This document shows, one piece after another, positions 34,393 through 37,714 of a stretch of DNA of 37,714 bases. The translations under genes and the position numbers were made by a program. Below the pieces are notes generated by a model, which did no database searches, was not told where the DNA came from, and worked only from the letters and a program-made list of their open reading frames with translations. Positions within the stretch are counted from its first letter, which is position 1. Each line of letters begins with the position of its first letter. Where the stretch lies: positions 1 to 37,714 of the forward strand of contig NZ_BPQP01000099.1 in assembly GCF_022179305.1 (NCBI RefSeq), given 5' to 3'. The stretch comes from Methylobacterium iners. GTDB taxonomy: Bacteria > Pseudomonadota > Alphaproteobacteria > Rhizobiales > Beijerinckiaceae.

Positions 34393-34572
34393 ATGCCATC
34401 CCACTCGACCCTTGAGATGATCCAACGCCGCTGGCAATCGGCTCGGCCATTCGAGGGCACCTCCACGGAGGCGCTTCGCCGCAAGCTCCAAAGCGGCGCG
34501 CTGCAGCCGAGGATCATCGAGCAGGTTCGCCGCGAACTCGCCCTGCGGACGGATCATCCAATCTCAAACTGA
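34393..34572 (+). CDS. Small basic hypothetical protein (59 aa)
   Basis: Reading ATG 34393 to TGA 34570-34572 gives MPSHSTLEMIQRRWQSARPF and a helical remainder (EALRRKLQSGALQPRIIEQV). The composition is clearly protein-like and without low complexity. There is no strong ribosome binding site. It lies 56 bp after the TadG-like gene. Family not recognised. Confidence 0.5.
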   Translation: MPSHSTLEMIQRRWQSARPFEGTSTEALRRKLQSGALQPRIIEQVRRELALRTDHPISN

Positions 34573-34880
34573 GACAAGACTGAAACCTGTTTAGCCGCAT
34601 TGTATTCGACGATGCAGTTAGTAGTACGGCGCCTATGAAAGTTAACCGTCCAGGCAAACCGCTGCTCGGCTTCGCTACGCCAAGCTCATTGACTGCTTCC
34701 GACAAGCCTTCAAGATGCCGGGAGAAGGTTATGGTTGGCCTGCCCGGCAGCAGTCTACGATGTTTTCGGCGAAGAGGCTGGGCGCATCGACATGCGAATC
34801 ATCAAACCTGTGATTGATGATCAATCAGAACCGAAACTTGCTCAGAACGTGCGGTTTGCTTGAGGGCTGAATCGGAGACG

Positions 34881-34913
34881 AAAAAGCCCCGCGCGGCGTG
34901 TGCCGGCGGGGCT
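34881..34913 (-). terminator. Strong intrinsic terminator on the minus strand
   Basis: AGCCCCGC (34885-34892) pairs with GCGGGGCT (34906-34913), and the inner CGGC (34894-34897) pairs with GCCG (34902-34905), leaving one bulged base and a GTGT loop. Read on the minus strand it is followed by TTTTT, the classic intrinsic form. It implies a minus-strand transcript coming from higher coordinates. Confidence 0.75.
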
Positions 34914-34957
34914 GAAGGTGACAGTCGGGATAAACCTGAGGAACTCACCTCACACCT

Positions 34958-35242
34958 TCAGCAAGACGCCGGGCGCCGACCGTTGATCCAGATCGCATTC
35001 CGCGAGTTGCCCCTCCACGCAGACAGGAGGTCCTCATGACCACGAAGATCCATCCCCCACTCGAGGCCCGCTAGGGACAGTTTGCCGCTCAGACTGCGAG
35101 CCCAAATCAGATGGGCTACCACAGCTCGGCTCTCGATGCGGACCACCGCATAGGTGCGACCATAAATAACGCCGATCAACTCAGCAGCATCACGCTGATC
35201 AGGCTTGCCGTTACCGGAGGTACTTCGGCCGTCTACTTTCAT
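34958..35242 (-). CDS. Doubtful small hypothetical protein (94 aa)
   Basis: The minus-strand frame MKVDGRSTSGNGKPDQRDAA continues through VIYGRTYAVVRIESRAVVAH. It ends 45 bp before the strong minus-strand terminator at 34881-34913, the only contextual support. The start codon has a weak AGCAGGG site. No family is recognised. The alternative is that only a small RNA is transcribed here. Confidence 0.28.
   Translation of the reverse strand: MKVDGRSTSGNGKPDQRDAAELIGVIYGRTYAVVRIESRAVVAHLIWARSLSGKLSLAGLEWGMDLRGHEDLLSAWRGNSRNAIWINGRRPASC
35036..35074 (+). other. Twelve-codon mini-frame behind a perfect ribosome binding site
   Basis: AGGAGGT lies four bases before ATG 35036, which encodes MTTKIHPPLEAR and stops at TAG 35072-35074. 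Such a strong site before so short a frame could mark a leader peptide, the start of a decayed gene, or chance. No continuation in other frames is convincing. Confidence 0.3.
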
Positions 35243-35394
35243 GCCCTGCTCGGCTCAGGGCAGCATCACTATCAAGTATTGTTGCAAGTCGAATGAGGCG
35301 CTGTCTGCAGCCTCGTTCTTATCGCCTGTGCCATGGCTTACGAGAACCGCCAAGCTTTGTCGCCGGCACCAATTTGGATGAGAGGAAACGCCCA

Positions 35395-35751
35395 ATGCGA
35401 ATGGTCCTGACTACAGCAGCCGTCGTGTCGCTCAGCAGCGCTGCCCCTGCACTAGCCGTCTCGTGCAAGGACGACATCTCTACAATCGAGCGTCGACTGA
35501 ACAGCGCGGGCGCTGAGAAGGTGACAGGGGCAACGCCTCCAAGTGGCGCTACGTCTTCCGGCTCTGAGAAGGCCCTGGACAAGCCGCCATCGGGGCAACC
35601 GTCCGATCCCAGCTTGAAGGCTACCGCAGCCAGCGTCTTGGACGCCAAAGCGTTGCTTGAGAAGGCACGCACACAAGACAAAGTTGGCGACGAGAAGGGT
35701 TGTCAGGAGACCATGACGAAGGTGAAGCAGACTGCCGGCGCATTGCCGTAA
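35395..35751 (+). CDS. Small exported protein with signal peptide (118 aa)
   Basis: ATG 35395 follows GAGAGGAAA. The N-terminus MRMVLTTAAVVSLSSAAPAL ending ALAVS is a Sec signal peptide with a likely cleavage after ALA. The mature part has two Cys (CKDD and GCQETM) and a Pro/Ser/Gly-rich disordered middle (TPPSGATSSGSEK, KPPSGQPSDPS). Its helical ends include VLDAKALLEKARTQDKVGDE. Periplasmic location is expected. Function unknown; small periplasmic proteins of this shape are common in Rhizobiales. The frame's extension to 35293 is not needed. Confidence 0.75.
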   Translation: MRMVLTTAAVVSLSSAAPALAVSCKDDISTIERRLNSAGAEKVTGATPPSGATSSGSEKALDKPPSGQPSDPSLKATAASVLDAKALLEKARTQDKVGDEKGCQETMTKVKQTAGALP

Positions 35752-35790
35752 GGGCTTAGAGAGGAAACCCCAGCGACTTACGGTGCTCTC

Positions 35791-35841
35791 CGCTCTGCCC
35801 GTGCTCACTCCGGCTCAATCAACGGTGCGCCGGGCAGAGCG
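35791..35841. repeat. Perfect 11-bp inverted repeat
   Basis: CGCTCTGCCCG (35791-35801) and CGGGCAGAGCG (35831-35841) are perfectly complementary around a 29-nt loop, 40 bp after the exported protein gene. There is no T-run, so it is not a classic terminator. It may act in transcript 3' end stability. Confidence 0.5.
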
Positions 35842-35964
35842 CGGCTATTGGGTCGCAGAGTTCAGAGGCGAGCCTTGCCGACCGACGTAACAATTAAAGC
35901 AATCTTAACCATAAGCCTGCCTCACGAAAGCCAGGCTGAGGCCGGCACAAAGTGAGGAAGTCCA

Positions 35965-36147
35965 ATGTTCAAGTTCGTTTCGCAGCCGCTGATCCTGGCC
36001 GATCTCATGATGGTCGGTGTCGGGCTGGGTATCGCAGCCTTCGCACTCATCGAGTGCGCGCATCTTGGCGCTGCGGATGCACTTTGTTTAAGGGACAAGC
36101 CTCACATCAGCATGAACCTCGACGTGCCGGTGCGTGTGAGGTCCTAG
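35965..36147 (+). CDS. Small membrane protein (60 aa)
   Basis: ATG 35965 follows AGTGAGGAAG, an adequate ribosome binding site. One hydrophobic helix (ADLMMVGVGLGIAAFALIEC, about residues 12-31) is followed by a short soluble tail. It resembles the small K+-transporter-type or inner-membrane peptides only in size. No family is recognised. Confidence 0.5.
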   Translation: MFKFVSQPLILADLMMVGVGLGIAAFALIECAHLGAADALCLRDKPHISMNLDVPVRVRS

Positions 36148-36377
36148 TCTGGGGCAACCGCGTCCTGTTCGTAGTCGACCATCACGCCTGTCCGCTCGGC
36201 AGCTTGCATCGTGCGGCGCATCATCCCTCAGCCAAGTGGCAAAACAGCATCAGCCAAGCGCGTGCGCCTTCCCCTTTGCTTAACCCGAGATCCACGCATT
36301 GACGTCGGAAATATACTGCTTAAACCTCTTCTAAGCTCAGCGAGCGGTTTGTTGTGTGCCGCGTTGTGAGAAGTGTC

Positions 36378-36878
36378 ATGTTCATGGATCCGATCAAGCG
36401 AGCCCCCTGGAACCTTAGTTCTGACGGGACATCTGCCATCGAGGCCCGTGCCGCAGTTGCTGACGGCAGCCTGAGCAAAGTACTGCGCTTGGTGGGCTCC
36501 TTCGATGATCTCGAGAGCGAGGTGCCGCCGACCCGGCGATCCTCAGCTCGGGATTGGGCCAAGCTGATCGACCGCATTCGTGAGGCTGCTGCGCGCAGCC
36601 GTGAGGTCGAGGCACAGGCCCATGAGCAGGAACTGCGCGTTCAGGATCTCCTGGATCGTGCCCGGGAGGACATCCAGGCCGCAGCTGAGCGTGTGCGCGC
36701 CGCTGATGCGCGCGCCGCTGAGTTGGAGGCTCGTACTGAAAAGCTGCTCAAGTCTGCCGACGAGCGCGTGACGGCGGCTGAGGAGCGCGCTCGCGTCGCT
36801 GAGGAGTGGTTGGCCCGGGTCTACGACACGATCTCGCAGGAGTTCGTGGTCGAGCTCGGCAACACGTCAGTCGTCTGA
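36378..36878 (+). CDS. Coiled-coil protein (166 aa)
   Basis: ATG 36378 has GAGAAG upstream; GTG 36354 would add eight residues. The N-terminal ~55 residues are soluble and the rest is a long Ala/Glu/Arg-rich coiled coil (RAREDIQAAAERVRAADARA, ERVTAAEERARVAEEWLARV). There is no membrane segment and no known domain. The stop TGA overlaps the next start (TGATG), so the two products are translationally coupled. Confidence 0.7.
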   Translation: MFMDPIKRAPWNLSSDGTSAIEARAAVADGSLSKVLRLVGSFDDLESEVPPTRRSSARDWAKLIDRIREAAARSREVEAQAHEQELRVQDLLDRAREDIQAAAERVRAADARAAELEARTEKLLKSADERVTAAEERARVAEEWLARVYDTISQEFVVELGNTSVV

Positions 36879-37123
36879 TGGCGCCGCGTCTTCCCAGCTC
36901 TGTGCCCGACCGCCCCGATGATGCTGAAGAGCCTGCGGCCCAGATGAGCACGACCTCCTCCCCAGGCGTGGGAGGCTCGCCGCCGGCCATATGGACTGCG
37001 CCGGCGTCAGCATCCTCGCAGAATGTCGTTCCCCTCTTTGCTGAGCCGGAGGCGTTGGACGCTGATCCGGACCTGCTGGACCCGGACTGGCCTCATGACT
37101 GGAGCTGTCGAGAGTTTCAATAG
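36878..37123 (+). CDS. Small acidic disordered protein (81 aa)
   Basis: ATG 36878 sits inside the previous stop (TGATG). The product is Pro/Ser/Asp-rich with an acidic end (DADPDLLDPDWPHDW) and no Lys, and appears mostly disordered. Coupling to the coiled-coil gene suggests the two proteins interact. Family not recognised. Confidence 0.5.
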   Translation: MAPRLPSSVPDRPDDAEEPAAQMSTTSSPGVGGSPPAIWTAPASASSQNVVPLFAEPEALDADPDLLDPDWPHDWSCREFQ

Positions 37124-37268
37124 TGCCGGTGGTTTGGAGCATGTCAGGGCCTACGAAGCTGATGAGGTAAGCGCTGCTCGAGGGCCTCTGACGGACACCT
37201 CACCAGCTGACCGACGGCTCAACGGCCAGCCGCGGTCGCGGACGCAGTAGGTTGCAAGCGAGGGTGCA

Positions 37269-37310
37269 AGCCCGACGCCAGCCCACCTCTGCCAAGCGGG
37301 TGGCTGGTTG
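37269..37310 (+). terminator. Hairpin between convergent genes
   Basis: CCAGCC-ACC and GGTGGCTGG can pair with one bulged C around a short loop (about 37280-37308). It lies between the plus-strand coupled pair and the minus-strand receiver gene, where a bidirectional 3' end is expected. No T-run is seen, so the assignment is weak. Confidence 0.3.
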
Positions 37311-37347
37311 AGCGTCAGCCCGGCAGCCCGGAAGGCGCCTGACGATC

Positions 37348-37714
37348 TCATCTCACTGGGACCTGTTCCGCCGTCCTCGGCTCCAGCCATTGCTCCGCAT
37401 AGGCGGGGGCCAGGGTCAGGCTGCGCGGGAGGTCCATGGATGGCGCGTCCGTAGTCACCGCGTCCATGACGAAGTCCAGCGCCGCCGTGAGGCCCTGCTG
37501 CGTGTAGGGCTTGGCGATGACCCTCACAGCACCCGAGAAGTCCAGCGGCAGCCGCTTCGGGTTCGCGGTCACGAAGACCGCCGTCATGGCGGTCTGCGTG
37601 GCAATGAACCGGGCCACCTCAGTTCCGGTCGGACCATCCGCGAGGTGAAGATCAATCAAGGCAACATCGGCCACGACCTTGCCAGCACGGGCAATGGCCT
37701 CGCAGGACGACACG
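37348..37714 (-). CDS. Response-regulator receiver protein, 5' end cut by window edge
   Basis: Minus-strand frame open to the right edge; the apparent GTG start is just the boundary. The visible part contains the phosphoacceptor Asp in VALIDLHLADGPTG, a TANP segment at the Thr switch position and the conserved Lys in VIAKPYTQQG, then a ~35-residue tail. The first beta strand with the acidic pair lies outside the window. The pattern IDLHLADGPTGxEVA is typical of single-domain receivers in Rhizobiales. Output unknown. Confidence 0.8.
   Translation of the reverse strand, partial: VSSCEAIARAGKVVADVALIDLHLADGPTGTEVARFIATQTAMTAVFVTANPKRLPLDFSGAVRVIAKPYTQQGLTAALDFVMDAVTTDAPSMDLPRSLTLAPAYAEQWLEPRTAEQVPVR

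Larger units (their letters stand above)
34573..35394. other. Gene-poor stretch with hairpins
   Basis: No firm gene is seen. The stretch contains a strong minus-strand terminator (34881-34913), a further long inverted repeat beside it (34912-34920 CTGAAGGTG with the CACCTTCAG before 34972), a weak minus-strand frame and a 12-codon plus-strand mini-frame, each listed separately. A small RNA on the minus strand ending at the terminator is possible. Confidence 0.45.

Noticed and set aside
1-37714. CRISPR arrays, rRNA genes and intact insertion sequences
   Set aside because: No regularly spaced repeats, rRNA-like sequence or transposase with terminal inverted repeats was seen on either strand.

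Overview
The window is GC-rich chromosomal DNA from an alphaproteobacterium, most likely a Methylobacteriaceae/Rhizobiales relative. That placement is an inference from three things: base composition, the density of chemoreceptor, GGDEF/EAL and PAS signalling genes, and the style of the chemoreceptors. No taxonomic marker gene is present. The layout is a signalling-rich host backbone interrupted at about 9.0-27.6 kb by a defence island next to a tRNA gene.

Left backbone (1-8.7 kb). Two transmembrane chemoreceptors (1530-3236 and 4470-6149) are each followed within about 8 bp by a copy of the same ~99-aa small protein. The first copy is frameshifted. Between the two modules lies a run of small genes, one of them also frameshifted, and one of which has a paralogue upstream at 1101-1361. 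A membrane GGDEF-EAL protein (6545-8479) and a clear intrinsic terminator follow.

tRNA and island (8.7-27.6 kb). A tRNA-Leu(UAA) gene is split after the first anticodon base by a ~218-nt group I intron. Downstream, in order, are: a degraded stretch with an integrase-like scrap; a Mokosh type I-like anti-phage pair (kinase-like domain fused to an SF1 helicase, then a two-HKD phospholipase D-type protein) with a SLATT-type two-TM gene 10 bp behind it; a serine recombinase with candidate recombination-site repeats; a compact five-gene operon (calcineurin-like phosphoesterase, GASH-like helical protein, double-GTPase 2, double-GTPase 1, GAP1) matching GTPase-centred conflict systems; a Xre/RES toxin-antitoxin pair; an Mrr-like nuclease; a truncated HigA-like antitoxin; and a full-length tyrosine integrase on the minus strand. 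The island thus stacks at least three independent immunity or conflict modules between a tRNA and an integrase.

Right backbone (27.7-37.7 kb). A second cyclic-di-GMP signalling cluster comprises a PAS protein, a small protein, a CheY-like receiver, a GAF-PAS-GGDEF-EAL protein with a c-di-GMP inhibitory site, and a GAF-EAL phosphodiesterase. It is followed by a TadG-like pilus-associated protein, several small secreted, membrane or coiled-coil proteins, and a response-regulator receiver running off the right edge on the minus strand.

The most interesting points are the GTPase operon with its phosphoesterase as likely effector, the Mokosh pair with a pseudokinase-like domain and a SLATT gene, the tRNA group I intron, and the duplicated chemoreceptor/small-protein modules. 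No CRISPR array, rRNA or intact insertion sequence was seen.
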